From Solen grandis (lineage: Eukaryota; Mollusca; Bivalvia; Adapedonta; Solenidae), in contig CM037788.1 in the NCBI GenBank assembly GCA_021229015.1, positions 49,255,296-49,319,295 on the forward strand: a stretch of DNA of 64,000 nt. The letters run 5' to 3'. This document shows positions 12,076-23,757 of this stretch, piece by piece. Within the stretch, counting starts at the first letter, position 1; every line of letters starts with the position of its first letter. The position numbers were made by a program, and so were the translations under genes. The notes beneath the pieces were generated by a model. It made no database searches and was not told the DNA's origin. It was given only the letters and a program-made list of their open reading frames with translations.

Positions 12076-12234
12076 TTAACCTGCCTTGTAAACAGTGCAG
12101 ACCAAGATCAGCCTGCACATCCATGCAGTCTGACTATGGTCTGCACTGTTTGCTATTTAATCAATAGTTATGTCCAAAATAAAGAAAGGACAATTAAGTC
12201 AGATAAAAAAAAATAATAGCATGGTAAGGGTTAA
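12076..12234 (-). mobile_element. TTAA-MITE family B, copy B2
   Basis: Bounded by TTAA at 12076-12079 and 12231-12234, 159 bp. The palindrome arms AACAGTGCAGACCAAGATCA and GACTATGGTCTGCACTGTT are well preserved at 12091-12151. The right end reads AGCATGGTAAGGG before TTAA. It is shorter than B1 or B3, with material lost from both sides of the palindrome. Confidence 0.85.
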
Positions 12235-12343
12235 CATTTGATGTTACTGGCATGGTCTTTTTTGTGGGATGACACTAGAGTTCCTGGAGAAATCCACATG
12301 TTCATAGTTCGATTAAGATTCTTAAACTAAGCTGAGATATTTT

Positions 12344-12574
12344 TTAACTCTGTTCCTTGTGTAAACTTAATTTGACACATTTACAGAGCATATCTCTCAG
12401 ATCAGACAGGTCCTAGAAAGAGCTGTTTGATCAGGGTCTCCTTTGTTTGTTCATACAATATTCTAAGTCAGATTCTACAACAGAAAAGAATGTTCCTTTG
12501 TTTCATTTACCATTTTATGTTCAGTAAATTAATGTTCATGAAGTCATAAATTTGAACATGAATATTCATGTTAA
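12344..12574 (+). mobile_element. TTAA-MITE family C, copy C3
   Basis: Begins TTAACTCTGTTCC and carries the palindrome (CAGATCAGACAGGTCCTAGA ... GCTGTTTGATCAGGGTCTCC), then TTCATACAATATTCTAAGTC and the right half to CATGAATATTCATG. The last ~10 bp of the C terminus (AGGAAAAGGG) are missing, and the copy runs straight into the TTAA that begins A2. Confidence 0.8.
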
Positions 12575-12811
12575 CCCTTTCCCTCATATAGACTCATTTT
12601 GACACCCTCAATAGGTATCACATAAAGCCTGATCTGCAGAAAACCACAGTTAAACCTACCAAATTTATTTACAAAATCCTCATTTCCAGACCACTGAGCA
12701 GCAGCGAACAGCATAAAACCTGATCAGCCTGCGAGTTACTCGCAAGCTGATCTGGTTTTATGCTGTTCGCATAGGTCTTTTCATGGTGTCCTCTATGAGG
12801 AAAAGGGTTAA
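12571..12811 (+). mobile_element. TTAA-MITE family A, copy A2
   Basis: Flanked by TTAA at 12571-12574 and 12808-12811, with ends CCCTTTCCCTCATATAGA / CTCTATGAGGAAAAGGG. The internal palindrome (12704-12770) has two 33 nt arms around a single T, reading GCGAACAGCATAAAACC on the outside. It shares its left TTAA with C3. Confidence 0.92.
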
Positions 12812-12977
12812 GTGTTATATTTATTTTTTAAATACCATTTAGCAAAATATGGTAAAATAACTTTTCACTATATTTCCTATCAATCTAGGGAAAAATAGAG
12901 GGCAAAGTGAAGTGGGGGCTATTTCATTGTCCCTTCCTGTTCAGTCACTTTCCCTTTAACAGAAAGTTCTATATCTT

Positions 12978-13145
12978 TTAACCTTTTTCCTCATAAATAT
13001 TCATGTAGGAATTAAGGACATGATGAATATTAATTAACTGAACTTTGCGTGGTTAATGAAAAGTTTTTTTTCTTTGCCATGCAGAATCTGAGGTACAATA
13101 TTGTACAATCAAAGACAGGAGGCTCAATCCTTTCTCGAGGATGAT
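12978..13145 (-). mobile_element. TTAA-MITE family C, copy C4 (truncated)
   Basis: Starts TTAACCTTTTTCCTCATAAA and TATTCATG, the right terminus of C in reverse. It runs through TTAACTGAACTTTGCG and CTTTGCCATGCAGAATCTGA to GGTACAATATTGTACAATCA. The palindrome half and left end cannot be followed beyond about 13145. Confidence 0.75.
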
Positions 13146-14667
13146 ATAGCACCTACAGTAGTACCTCTTGTTAGTACAGGGCCATGGATCCTGTTTCTCA
13201 AACATTTTGGACTAAGAACCTCCTATAAATTTAACCCTTTGACCTTGACCTCATGACCTATTTGAGCAAGTTGCGCAGTGGGTAAGACTTCATTATGACT
13301 AAAACTAATTAACATCCATCAGTACATATCATGGTTCAGTAAATTTGTTTGCCAGATCTTCAAGTCACAATCATCAATATACTTCAAGGAGAAAGGCATT
13401 GTAGTTGAAGAAGATGTGACTTTTGTCAGAGGTGTCTGGGGTAATGCATTAGAAACTGTCTTGTCTGGGTGACGTATTATTACGGTGTACTCCCAGTGTA
13501 GGATGGCTGTACCTGTGTATTACATCAACAGCTGGGTCTAACAGCCATCTTGGTAGTCATTATCTGCTTCCTGGAATATTTGTGTGAATCATGTCATCAA
13601 GTATTGAGATAAAGCCTCTTACTTTTTGCTAAACAGACAAAAAAGATCCAAAAGTAGTTGCAGTTGGAATTTTTATCACACATTTGTTAATTCCTTGGTG
13701 ATTTTTCTGTTGCTTGGTTTCTCTATGGATTGTCCAAAGAATGTTAATTTTGATATATTTGCTGAACACTCTTATAATTATTGTCATAAAACCCAGGTCT
13801 TTTATCAGTCTCTTAATCTTAATTGGGAATTAATTAGCATTTCCCCCTCACCAAGCATCGTTTATGTCGAGCTTAGATGTAAAGGTCAATTTTCTAACGT
13901 ATGTAATATATTGGCCAATTATTCTTCCAAAAGCAATGTGTATTCTGCAGACAGAAAGGCAAAGTGTGTGCTACAGAATTGATACGAGATGCAATCTGTA
14001 CATACTCATTGATGACAAAGTTATTAAAATGCATAAATAAGAAAGTATATTTTACTTAAGATAATTCAATTGTTTGCGAAGGTAACTTAAGTGCATATTC
14101 TGTATATTTTCGTAAAATTACCCAAAGTTTTCCATAAACACTCCATATGTCTCCATTAATGAATCACAAGTGCATAAATGGATGATGTAGCAGATAAACA
14201 AACTGTGATTTGACGATGGTTTTTCAAATTCAAATTATTTCCGATTTTCTGAATATTTACCAATGCAAAATGTAAACAATGAGAGTATTTTGACATCCAT
14301 CCAAAATACTAAATTATGTAATTTGATCAACATTTTCAAAACATTTAACTGTTTTTTTTCACAGCTGATATAATTGCTCATTATGTACCATTTGTGTTAG
14401 TCAACAATATGTCATTGTTGCTGTTGTTGTTGTTTTTCATGAAAATTAAATCATTTTGAAATATATTATGGTCCTTTAACTGATTAAAAAAGTTTCTGTT
14501 TCTGTAAAGATATATAACATTAGAATATAATTATTTGGAGGTCGAGGGTGTGAGGGAGAACAATTTTATATCAGTTTTTGTTGTATATCTCACAATTATC
14601 TCAGTGACTGTCTGGTAAGGGTATATCAAGGCCATGAAATAGTAAAAATAGTTATGATCTAACTATC
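13146..14667. other. Non-coding stretch, short AGGTCA-type cluster
   Basis: Near 13240-13260 the minus strand carries repeated AGGTCA hexamers. The 118-codon frame at 13626-13982 has no recognisable domain, sits in AT-rich DNA, and I do not call it a gene. A (GTT)n tract lies at 14416-14436. Confidence 0.4.
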
Positions 14668-14800
14668 TCCCTTGATAAGTACTTAGCATAATGTGACTTG
14701 GTGTAGTAATATGCCATGTGTTCTCTAGTCTTTGGCATTACTATAAATATCTATTTCATGCAATCTGTAAATGACTGAAAACCCAAGCAAACAATCACAG
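14668..14800 (+). mobile_element. SINE type I, 3' fragment
   Basis: It reads through CTTGATAAGTACTTAGCATA, ATGTGACTTGGTGTAGTAAT, ATGCCATGTG and GTAAATGACTGAAAACCCAA. This follows the order of the SINE body and tail at 23570-23745 with a small internal loss. Strongly diverged. Confidence 0.55.
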
Positions 14801-16179
14801 TATTTATATCTTGATGACAATCAAGCTGCTGGGTATATGTATCTCTCCATAGATTCTCCGATATTTTCTTTATATTGCTTGGCAGTGTGACATATTTCTG
14901 CAATACTTTTTATCTGATTACCTTCTCTATTGCCTACTTTATAGGCCAAAGAGCTCAATCTCTTCTACTCAGTGCACACAATTTGTAAAATGCAGTAGGG
15001 TTTATTATTATACCTCTGCATCCTAGTAACCAGTCTTAAAATATAACCAGTCTAATTAGACTGGTATGCTGCTCATCTGGAAATTGTGAGACTGGTTCTT
15101 TTATTTTCTCTGAATTGTCTTTATCTGAGTCAGCCGCCACAGACAGACACCAATGCTACCTAGTTAAATGTGGCACATTAAGGGACATCATTTGTCAGTT
15201 AGTAAGTGATGTCTTCTACCTAACAATCACATATGTTCCATTATTCAAATGGCAGATTTTTACTCACACTATTAGCAGCAGTAGCAGCAACATTAGTTAC
15301 ATTCACCAAAATAATTTTTAAATGGAAGTGCCTTGTCAGTCTAAAGATTACAAAATATTTTTTGTCTTCTGGAGCAAGATCTGCCTTTTTCCCCACCAAT
15401 CTTGCTACATTAGGATTGATTATCACCCAAGTTGTCCAAATATGTCAAGGGACATAATGCCGTATTTAAAATCTCAAGATTGCATGTGTCATTGCTTATA
15501 AATTGAAATGTGTTGTTGCTCGAGCTTCGTTCCATCCATATTACCCCAGGATTTTTAAATAGACTTTCCCAGAAAATTGTTTGGCTGGGTCTATTTTCTT
15601 ACAGGAGAGGAGGTCTGAAAACTATTTCTAAATAACAAGATTTTGATGGAGGTGTTAACAAGGAAAATCATGTTTGAAGATTTTAGTAGCTGGCAAACAT
15701 GGAATAACAGTGCCTCAATTACACCTTTAGTAAAACAAGTAAACTGGATTTACAACTGAATTTAAATGTTGTTGCAACACTTCAATAAAACATTTTGTCT
15801 TTTGCTTGCCAAAAAGTGTGAATACAGATGCAGAAAGCTTTATTATGTTTCAAGTTAACAAAAAAGTCTGGAGGTGTGGGATTTCTGTGTGAATGAAAAG
15901 AGTACCAGTACTAAAAAGATAGCTGAAATCTTGGAAAGTTATAGAATTAACCAGTCATTGTGAAGGCGCTTGCTTCATCAGCTTATCATGTCACACAGGA
16001 AGCCTTTAACAAACAAACATCTAGTTTTATCAGATTTCCTTAGACAATCAAACTAAGAAAGCATGTCACAGGGAGTGTAGAGGGTGTTTAAAAAAGTCAT
16101 CAATTGATTGGTCAATGAGTAGGTCAGAATGACCTGCTAATTGTATTCTGATTAGGCTCAAACTTTCAGCCATGACACG
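14801..16179. other. Non-coding stretch with a 20 bp perfect palindrome
   Basis: No gene supported. The stretch contains the palindrome at 15046-15065 with related half-sites around it. The opposed frames at 15115-15457 overlap in three frames and are uninformative. Confidence 0.45.
15046..15065. repeat. 20 bp perfect palindrome with flanking half-sites
   Basis: ACCAGTCTAATTAGACTGGT is its own reverse complement and has a TAATTA centre. Further half copies lie nearby: ACCAGTCTTA at 15029 and GAGACTGGTT at about 15088. It could be a homeodomain-type site cluster or a foldback remnant; no function is shown. Confidence 0.7.
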
Positions 16180-16378
16180 TTTTCCTTACATGGAGACTTT
16201 TTTATGCCTTGGCAAACTGAGCAAACCTTGGATATCTCCTCCGTTAGCAGCTGTTGTTCAGATTCTGCTGTCTGTATGGCAAAGACAGATGCATTGCTTC
16301 ATATACTATTTTAAAGTTCAGTAAAATAGTATTCCTTTAGTCATTGATTTATACATGAATATTCATGAGGTAAAAGAT
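16180..16378 (+). mobile_element. TTAA-MITE family C, copy C5 (diverged)
   Basis: TTTTCCTTACATGGAGACTT, ATGCCTTGGCAAACTGAGCA, CTGCTGTCTGTATGGCAAAG, TTTTAAAGTTCAGTAAAATA and TACATGAATATTCATGAGG occur in C order. The terminal TTAA motifs are no longer recognisable. Confidence 0.65.
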
Positions 16379-18619
16379 TATCTCATTGATTGTATTTATG
16401 TCACCAGTGGAAATTTTGATGTCCTTTGTAAGGCAGCAATTTCTTTTAATATAAATTAAAGTTTGTTTGTGTTTTGTGAGTATCTACCATGTACATAAAA
16501 AAATTATGCTTGTCAAATTCAAGGGAATGCTTGTGCACATGCGCACACACAAGCACATTCTGTCTAAGCACATTAATGTTTTATTTCTTGATATTTAATG
16601 GAGCCCACATCATTTGACCATTATAAATACACATAATTGTAACTTGGAAAGGCACACATTAAGAACTTGAGCTTTTCTTCACCCCAATTATACACCCAGA
16701 CAAGCGTTTTATTGCCAATTTGTGGCATACAAATTATGAGTTTATTATAATATTCAGAATAGGATGTGTATTGCCTCCCAGGGTTACCTTGGAGATCAGC
16801 TTGAAGGAGAATATTGCCATTAGGATAATAAAGAAAATTAATAAAACTATATTGTAATATTAAGCATAATGCAGTAGGTCTGCCATTTGCAGTATGGGGA
16901 GGGGAGCTGAACAAACAACAGGCACACGTACACATGAAACTTATCATTCCGCAAAGAAGCAAATTGATTCTTTTCAGACCATATTATCATGCCATGGGCT
17001 TAGGCTTTTCCGTTTATTTTCTAAGACCACGTCTGCCTTTTGCATCAAATTTATACCCCCATCTTTAGTTGCCAGTCTCATGACTAAGATAAACTATGAA
17101 ATTACCGAAATAAGCTGATAAAAAAACAATGTTTGTTCACCAAATCAAACTGATAAATGGCCGACACACCAAGGGATATTATACACAGACTGCTTGGAAA
17201 GCCCAAGGAGTGCAGCAATTTGTACTTCCTTGCATGATGCCACAGTTATGCAGGATTCTGCAATGCCTGAAGCCAATTTTCATAGTTTGTAACAATGCAG
17301 ATTAAGAGCAATGTTCTATTTATTGTTTTTTCTCAAGTATAAGTGTAATATACCAGTTTGGGTCCAAGAACCTGCAGATTTTATGAAAACCTTGTATTAT
17401 TCTGAGAAGTGTTTACGGTCATTAAAGATGTAAATGTGCCAAAATCTGTCTCAGCACATTTGTGACTCAGTGAGCACAGCAAATGAAAAACATATTGCTT
17501 GAAAGAAGTGACTGAACTTCTTTTTAAACAGGTTTCTAAAAGAAAAATCTGATTATTTTTTTGGCATGTTGGCTGGTGGGCATCAACTTTCTTTGTCCAG
17601 ACCGTAACTTTGACAAATTGACATGCACTTAGATAATTTAAAAATGTTTGGAAATATTTTGGCACATATGTTCCTTGGGTAACTCTCTAACATTATCATG
17701 GTCGCTAAAAAAATAGAATACATGCTTTATATGTATTAACTATAAAAATATTGTCTGAAACCAAAGATAGTTCTTGTACATGTATAGCATTGTCCCATGG
17801 TACTCAACCAAGATTGTCAAGTAATACCTGTCCAACAGACATTACTCCATTGGGAAAACCTGTTTTTTGGTGGAATTTCCACATATTTTGCTTGATTATA
17901 TCATAAAACATTTTAATGTCCATATGGTTGTGTTTTATGTGGTCCATTTTCAGACTTAAATATAATCTTGAGTGACTTCTTAAGTTCATCTATGAAAGTG
18001 ACATACTTATAATGATAAACTTTAGGAATAATGGTGTCACTAGATTCTTAGCATTCCATTAATATTTTTAATATAATGCTAAAACATGAAAATTCTTTCA
18101 TATGATTTTTTTTTTAGTATGATTTAATACCTCTATTTCACAGATGTGAGGGCTACATAGGAATTTAATGTCACGTCCACTCACGTTCAGTCATGTCCAG
18201 TCCTGTCCTAAAGTCACATTGTTGAAGACAGGATGAGATTTGGGGGTATAAAATAAATCACCTCTAGTGATAGTTCTAGTTTTAGAAGAATATTGTTATA
18301 TTCCAATTCAGTTTTAATTGAAAGATAGAATTTTCCTGACATTATTGCAGAACAATTTTGATACAAACATTACAAATTATAAACAAGAAATATCTTTAAA
18401 TAAGATATTCAGCTTTAGGGAAAAAAAAGTTAAAGAAAATAAAAGTGTTACAATAGGATACATCATGATAATGCTGGAAAGTTTAAAATGTTCTGTGATT
18501 TTTAAGTAAATGCTAGAAAATGTATTTGTCACTAAATTTAGGAGATGTATACATATATACTAGGAATTTAAAAAAAAAGAAAGGGATAAAAAATGTAATA
18601 TAAGCCAAAAAAAAAAAAG
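16379..18619. other. Non-coding AT-rich stretch
   Basis: No gene, array or RNA supported. Frames at 16621-17118 and 17381-17665 overlap in opposite directions or lack any recognisable domain. A few GTCC-like short repeats occur at 18170-18210. Confidence 0.45.
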
Positions 18620-18695
18620 TTCCGTTTGTGGGATTTGATATCTGGACCCTTAATTTAGCAGACAAACCCTTAACAAACTGCGCCACAGAAGCTGT
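18620..18695 (-). mobile_element. tRNA-like SINE head remnant
   Basis: In reverse complement, CTGTGGCGCAGTTTGTTAAG resembles a box A region and AGATATCAAATCCCACA a degenerate box B, about 40 bp apart. The segment ends at an A-run on that strand. The box B departs from GGTTCGANYCC, so a working tRNA is unlikely. Confidence 0.35.
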
Positions 18696-21391
18696 TTCTA
18701 TAAATAGCTTATGTTGGCTGACTTATAAACAAGTTTTTAAGGGACAATCCACTACCAACTACTACGTTTTCTAAAGAATCACAACTGTTTACTTTTTCAA
18801 CATTGTGGTTTTTATGTTTGAATGTTTCAACAGGATGGTTTTATGTTTAAATAGATAGATTAATAAATTGTTGACAATCCCATTTTATGACGGAAAATCC
18901 TAAATAATTTATTCAAACCATGCAATGAACCAGTATTATTCTGAACTCTTCGGTTATTAACCAAGATTAGATTGGACATGAATTTGGTCAAAATCTGTTT
19001 TATGCAGCTTATAAGGCCAAATAAAACAATATGTTATTTTTATTCTTCTGAAGTGAGCCTGTTATCCACTGTTACTTTTGGGTAGGTCTATTTGAGCTTG
19101 TACTTGGCCAAGAATTACAATTGCTGTAACTGCATTGAAGGTTATCTGATTTCTTGAATAAAACTCTTGTCTAGAGAAATAAAGCTATGAAGCCTTGCTT
19201 CTTGTGTATTGAAAAACTCTTCAATTCTGGCTTGTTTGGAGTGGGCCTGAACAGATTGGTTTTGACATGAAGGGATGAAGTGAAAAATCCTCTTATCCCT
19301 GTAGGTGAACTTTTTTTCTCGTGTTCAAAGCTATAAAGTGGCAAGGAGCAACTGATGGCCTTTGGGGGAGCAAACTGGTGTCTGGAGTAAAAGCTATAAG
19401 TAATGGTGTAGTTCTTCCAGAAGTGTCTGGCCTCCCCGTTACTGATGTATTCCTATCATATAACTGTTCTTTTTGTTAATAACAGGTAAAACCCTTGCAA
19501 GTTGTTCTTATGTAGCCTTGTTCATCAATAAGTCTTCTTGGAAGATAGCAATGCAATTTTACTTAGATTCAAAACTCTTATATGCTGAACTTATCACTCG
19601 AGTTGAGTAAATACTGAACTAGCTGATTAAATCTCATTTCCTTTTACATGGATAAATTACACTACTAATTTAAATACATATGCAAAGTAATTCTATGTAT
19701 TTCTAATATATTCTAAAGCCTGTGGTTTCAAAAATCATCTATTTTTGCCTGTTTTAATGCCATGAACTTGGTAGCTAGCCTTACCAGCAATATGGGGCAC
19801 TGCAACTCTGAGTCTCATCTGGTAACAGCATCTGTAAAGTTTCATTTGTATCTAGAACACTAGTAGAACAATAGCTATATTAATAATTTATTAAAAATTG
19901 CAATCAACTCTTGAAATATTATGCAGCTATTTTATTATCAAATATTTATTTTTCTGTATCTCCTATATTTAGATAAGACCCATTTGATGCACTCATTATG
20001 TATCCAAGTGTTGCTAAATTGTTTCATTGCAGTCATTTTGAAAGAACTGGAATTACAAGCTATGGCTGGATTTCCCAGTGTGACAGTTTTGCTAAAAGTA
20101 TTTTCATAGAAATAGTTCCCTTGGCAATACAGACGGTTTTATTTTATAGACATTGTCTTCATAATGCATTGTTATGGTAGGTCATTCAGAAATTGAATAA
20201 TGACCAGGTTTAAACCTGATCAATGTTGGAAAGACTTGCACAAGTTCTTTAGCAGACAGTCATATGACAGGTTTTGTCTTTCCATATTTTCTGTGAAATA
20301 GTTGTATTTGAGAAATATGTTTCTTCAATATTTATCAGTGGGGAAGTTATCATATTATTGCATCAATTATTCAGCTTTTGTGTGCATCAGAATAAAAATT
20401 GCTTTTACAATCAGAGTAAGACTTAACCCAACAGAATCACAGATTTGTAAGTCATCTAAAAGGTCAGTTTTTATATACAAAGGTTCTCAAAGATTGAATA
20501 AGTTCACTAGAAAAGAACATCTGTTTCTAATAGATCCTTTATACCCATTCCCATTATCTGTAATCAGTCAAATCCAAAAATAGACAACAAGTTTTATGAA
20601 ACCAGTTGTAGGTTATTAACAGTTTTGTCTACAGAGACCAATCTGTTGAGAGTGGCACACGAAGCAAGAGATAACACCTGAACAGCAGCTGATACCCAAA
20701 CAAACAAATCTTTTGACACAGAATCAAGTCTGCCATGCAGGTTGATATGCTATCCTGCAATCATTACATCTTTACCTTCTGTGTTCTCGCTTGCAGGATT
20801 AGGTTGGTGGTTAAAAACACCTCCATTGGCTGCAGAATTGCTCTTTGTAAAGTTTGGGGGTAAAAACCCTCTTCGGAATGAAAGTTATGAAATGTTGGGG
20901 GGTGAACTTTATCGGATGTCTTGATGAGTAAGGGGGAAATTTTCCTAAGAAGAACAAGAGAAGCGTGGTGATGAGAGTGAGTAATGCTGGAAACAATTTA
21001 TCTTAGTAATGGGAACAGAATTCTCAAATGCTTGTTTACATTTTGCTTCCACTTTGTCATTATTCTTTGCAAACTGGAAGTGATGTTTTCCCATTGTGCA
21101 CATTGTGCATTGCATGACTCCAAGGTCACCAGATGCATGTGCAACAAACATAAATTCTGGTATCCACAAGTCTCATTTTCTGGGGTGTAATAATTTCATC
21201 TGGGAATTTGGCGTTATTTGAAGAAGGGGGAAAAATAATCAAGTACCTAATTTTCGGTGTTTGCTCTCTGAATTGCAACAGCTGTTTTTTGTCAGGTTTT
21301 CTTGATGGGTCAGTCTAATTGTCTTTTACTGTTATATTTTCATTTGAATTCCTAGCTATGTCATACTTAAATGATAAAAATGCTACTTGTG
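18696..21391. other. Non-coding stretch
   Basis: No gene supported. The perfect 14 bp palindrome CAGGTTTAAACCTG at 20205-20218 may be chance. Several overlapping frames (20302-20583, 20742-21190) lie on opposite strands and share no known motif. Confidence 0.45.
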
Positions 21392-21575
21392 TAGCTTCCT
21401 TGATTGGCACTCAGTATAAAAGACAGTTCTGGGCTGGTGTCAGGATAATGTGACCCTGTGTTGTACGAAGCCAGTTGTCATTGCAAAGAGGCAGAACTAT
21501 TTATATCTGTCATAGGCAAGGTCCATCAATGACAAAAATAATGTTGGTGGGAGGTTAAACTGTATCATACAAACA
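21392..21575 (+). mobile_element. SINE type I, 5'-truncated diverged copy
   Basis: GCTTCCTTGATTGGCACTCA, GACAGTTCTGGGCTGGTGTC, AGGATAATGTGACCCTGTGT and ATGTTGGTGGGAGGTTAAAC follow the SINE body and tail in order, as at 23555-23745. The copy ends shortly before the 21 bp tandem array. Confidence 0.72.
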
Positions 21576-21618
21576 TTTTTGTTTTAAAAGTAAACATAAG
21601 TAGCATGTGTATTATGAG

Positions 21619-21900
21619 CAACTAACTTTTCATCTGCAATACTTTTCATGCAACTAACTTTTATCAATTCAATCAATTGCAATAACTTTATCATTTAACA
21701 ACTTTATCAATCTAACTTCTTTTATCAATCTGCAACTAACTTTTATCAATCTGCAACTAACTTTTATCAATCTGCAACTAACTTTTATCAATCTGCAACT
21801 AACTTTTATCAATCTTCAACTTACTTTTATCAATCTGCAACTTACTTTTATCAATCTGCAGCTTACTTTTATCAATCTGCAACTTACTTTTATAAATCTG
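21619..21900. repeat. 21 bp tandem array
   Basis: Repeats of CAACTWACTTTTATCAATCTG with a 21 bp period, about 12 units. Units are regular from about 21720 and irregular before that. The last units switch from ACTAACTT to ACTTACTT together, which indicates local homogenisation. Confidence 0.92.
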
Positions 21901-21937
21901 TTTGGAAGGCCAAATTGTGGTTACCATTGTGGGAATG

Positions 21938-22138
21938 CTCTTTACTTCATAAATATTCTTGAACAAATTCATGACTTGATGAATATTAATTTCCTGATCT
22001 TAAAATGATACATGAAACATGAAATTTATTTTCCTTTGCCTGTGTAGAATTTGAGCCACAATATTATATGATCAAACAGAGGAGACCCAGATCAGACAGT
22101 TCCTTCTAGGATTTTTTTTTACTGTCTGACCTGAGGTA
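21938..22138 (-). mobile_element. TTAA-MITE family C, copy C6
   Basis: TTCATAAATATTCTTGAAC, TGATGAATATTAATTTCCTG, CCTTTGCCTGTGTAGAATTT, CACAATATTATATGATCAAA and GAGACCCAGATCAGACAG follow the family C order in reverse. The terminal TTAA motifs are lost. It starts 38 bp after the 21 bp array. Confidence 0.75.
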
Positions 22139-23451
22139 TCAGAACATGTCTATGTGAGGTACTTGTTACTTTCATTTACCACTATGCTCACATCTAATTT
22201 ACTGTTTTACCCAATACTTTTCTATTTTGATTGTTTTTACCCTTTCCATTAATAATTCACACATTTCCCTCTGGATTTCCCCATTACTACCAGTATCTGT
22301 TTATTTTTTTTTTTTAGTTTTTATAGCCCTCTAAAAAGTTTGAATGCAGGAAATCATGAATTCAAGTTTGATTTGAAACATATGGCAACCCATTGTAGTG
22401 CTAGTACAATAAAAGTCTGTGTTACTACAATGGTCATGCAATAATGCATACGTTTTTCTCCCTTAACATAACATGAAATAATTAATTCATCTGTTCCAGT
22501 CAGATAGGCTTTGTATTCAAATTTTACATGCTCCATTTGTAACTCTACAAACAAGCAGAGTAATTTCTCCCATAGGTGAAACTGTGCCAATTTATATTCT
22601 ACCAACTTAATTTTTAAAGCATTGCGTTTTTAAGATCCTCCGCCATCCATCTGGTGAACGTATCCTGCGGCCACGATAACGGAGATTTGTGGAATGGAGA
22701 GCCCAGTTGGCATGCAATCTTGACAAATTACTTACCTCCTTGTTTCAGTCTAAAGTCTTTATCAATCAGCAGAAGCAGGAATTTAGATAGGTTAAAATAG
22801 AAAAATAGAAGAGAATGAAGGCCTTTGTATCTAGAAAGGGACTGGATATTTTCAGTTGTTGAATCTCAAAACATCACATATATTTCTCATTATTTCTTAG
22901 TGACATCAAAGGTTTCCTGGATATGAATGTGTGATTTCCATTTGTGTCTAGTGAAAGTGTGATAAGTGATAGTGTGATTTCCTGTATTTTATCAGGTGAT
23001 ATACAATATGCTAATGATGGTAAGAAAATATGGGATTATTCTTTTGTCTTTCGTTGTCTTTTGTTTGATAATAAACTTATTTGACAATAAAGTTTTTATA
23101 TATTTTACAGGATTAAAACAGAAATGAAGAATAGTATCAACTTTATTTTTATACACCTTTGTCACTTAAAGAGGAGACTATATATATGTCGAAATGATGG
23201 CACCCATGTTGACCTTTCATTTCACACAAATTAAACTTTGTCTTAGAAAAGCTAAATATCTTTTAATATTGTTAGGCCAGAGCAATTGGTGTTAATCTTC
23301 GTCAGTAAATCACTAACTCAAGATTTATTTTGAGTTTACATAATTTTGATATACTTTTTATGATAATTAGTGCAGTGAATTGAAAAGAGGAACTGTGTAT
23401 ATGTAAGGGGTTTACATAAAAATCATTGATACCATGACAACAATGGTTTTG
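22139..23451. other. Non-coding stretch, one less AT-rich block
   Basis: 22620-22730 is distinctly less AT-rich (for example GATCCTCCGCCATCCATCTG and CCTGCGGCCACGATAACGG) and looks single-copy. The rest is AT-rich, and no gene is supported. Confidence 0.4.
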
Positions 23452-23757
23452 ACCGTGGCCGAGTGGTTAGAGCGTCAACCTCGGGAGCGGGAGGTCGTGG
23501 GTTTGATCCCTGGCTGCGACATACCAAAGTTGTAAAAAAAGTACTGTTATAGCTCCCTTGCTTGGCACTCAGCATATAAGGGTAGTTGCAGGACTGGTTG
23601 GCTCAGTGTAGGATAATGTGACTGGGTGTGGTATCATGCCACATGTCTACGGCGTGATACTGCAGTTTGGCAGCACTATATCTGTCTCAAGTAGACATTG
23701 TCTCCAAATGACTGAAATACTGTCGGTGGGATGTTAAACCCAACAAACAAACAAAAC
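23452..23757 (+). mobile_element. tRNA-derived SINE type I, best-preserved full copy
   Basis: The head is tRNA-like: box A TGGCCGAGTGG at 23456-23466 and box B GGTTTGATCCC at 23500-23510. A unique body follows (GCTCCCTTGCTTGGCACTCA, GGTAGTTGCAGGACTGGTTG, GGTGTGGTATCATGCCACAT), then TCTCCAAATGACTGAAATAC and an AACAAACAAAC tail. About 306 bp. Partial copies lie at 6896, 7169, 10611, 14668, 21392, 35258, 37783 and 38109. Internal Pol III promoter boxes and LINE-borrowed mobility are family knowledge and not shown here. Confidence 0.9.

Noticed and set aside
13626..13982. 118-codon plus-strand frame
   Set aside because: No known domain, no upstream or downstream exon context visible, and a length possible by chance in 64 kb of six-frame sequence.
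23452..23524. Possible functional tRNA gene
   Set aside because: Box A and box B are good, but the head is followed by a SINE body and tail found in eight other places, and the acceptor stem does not pair well. It is a SINE head.
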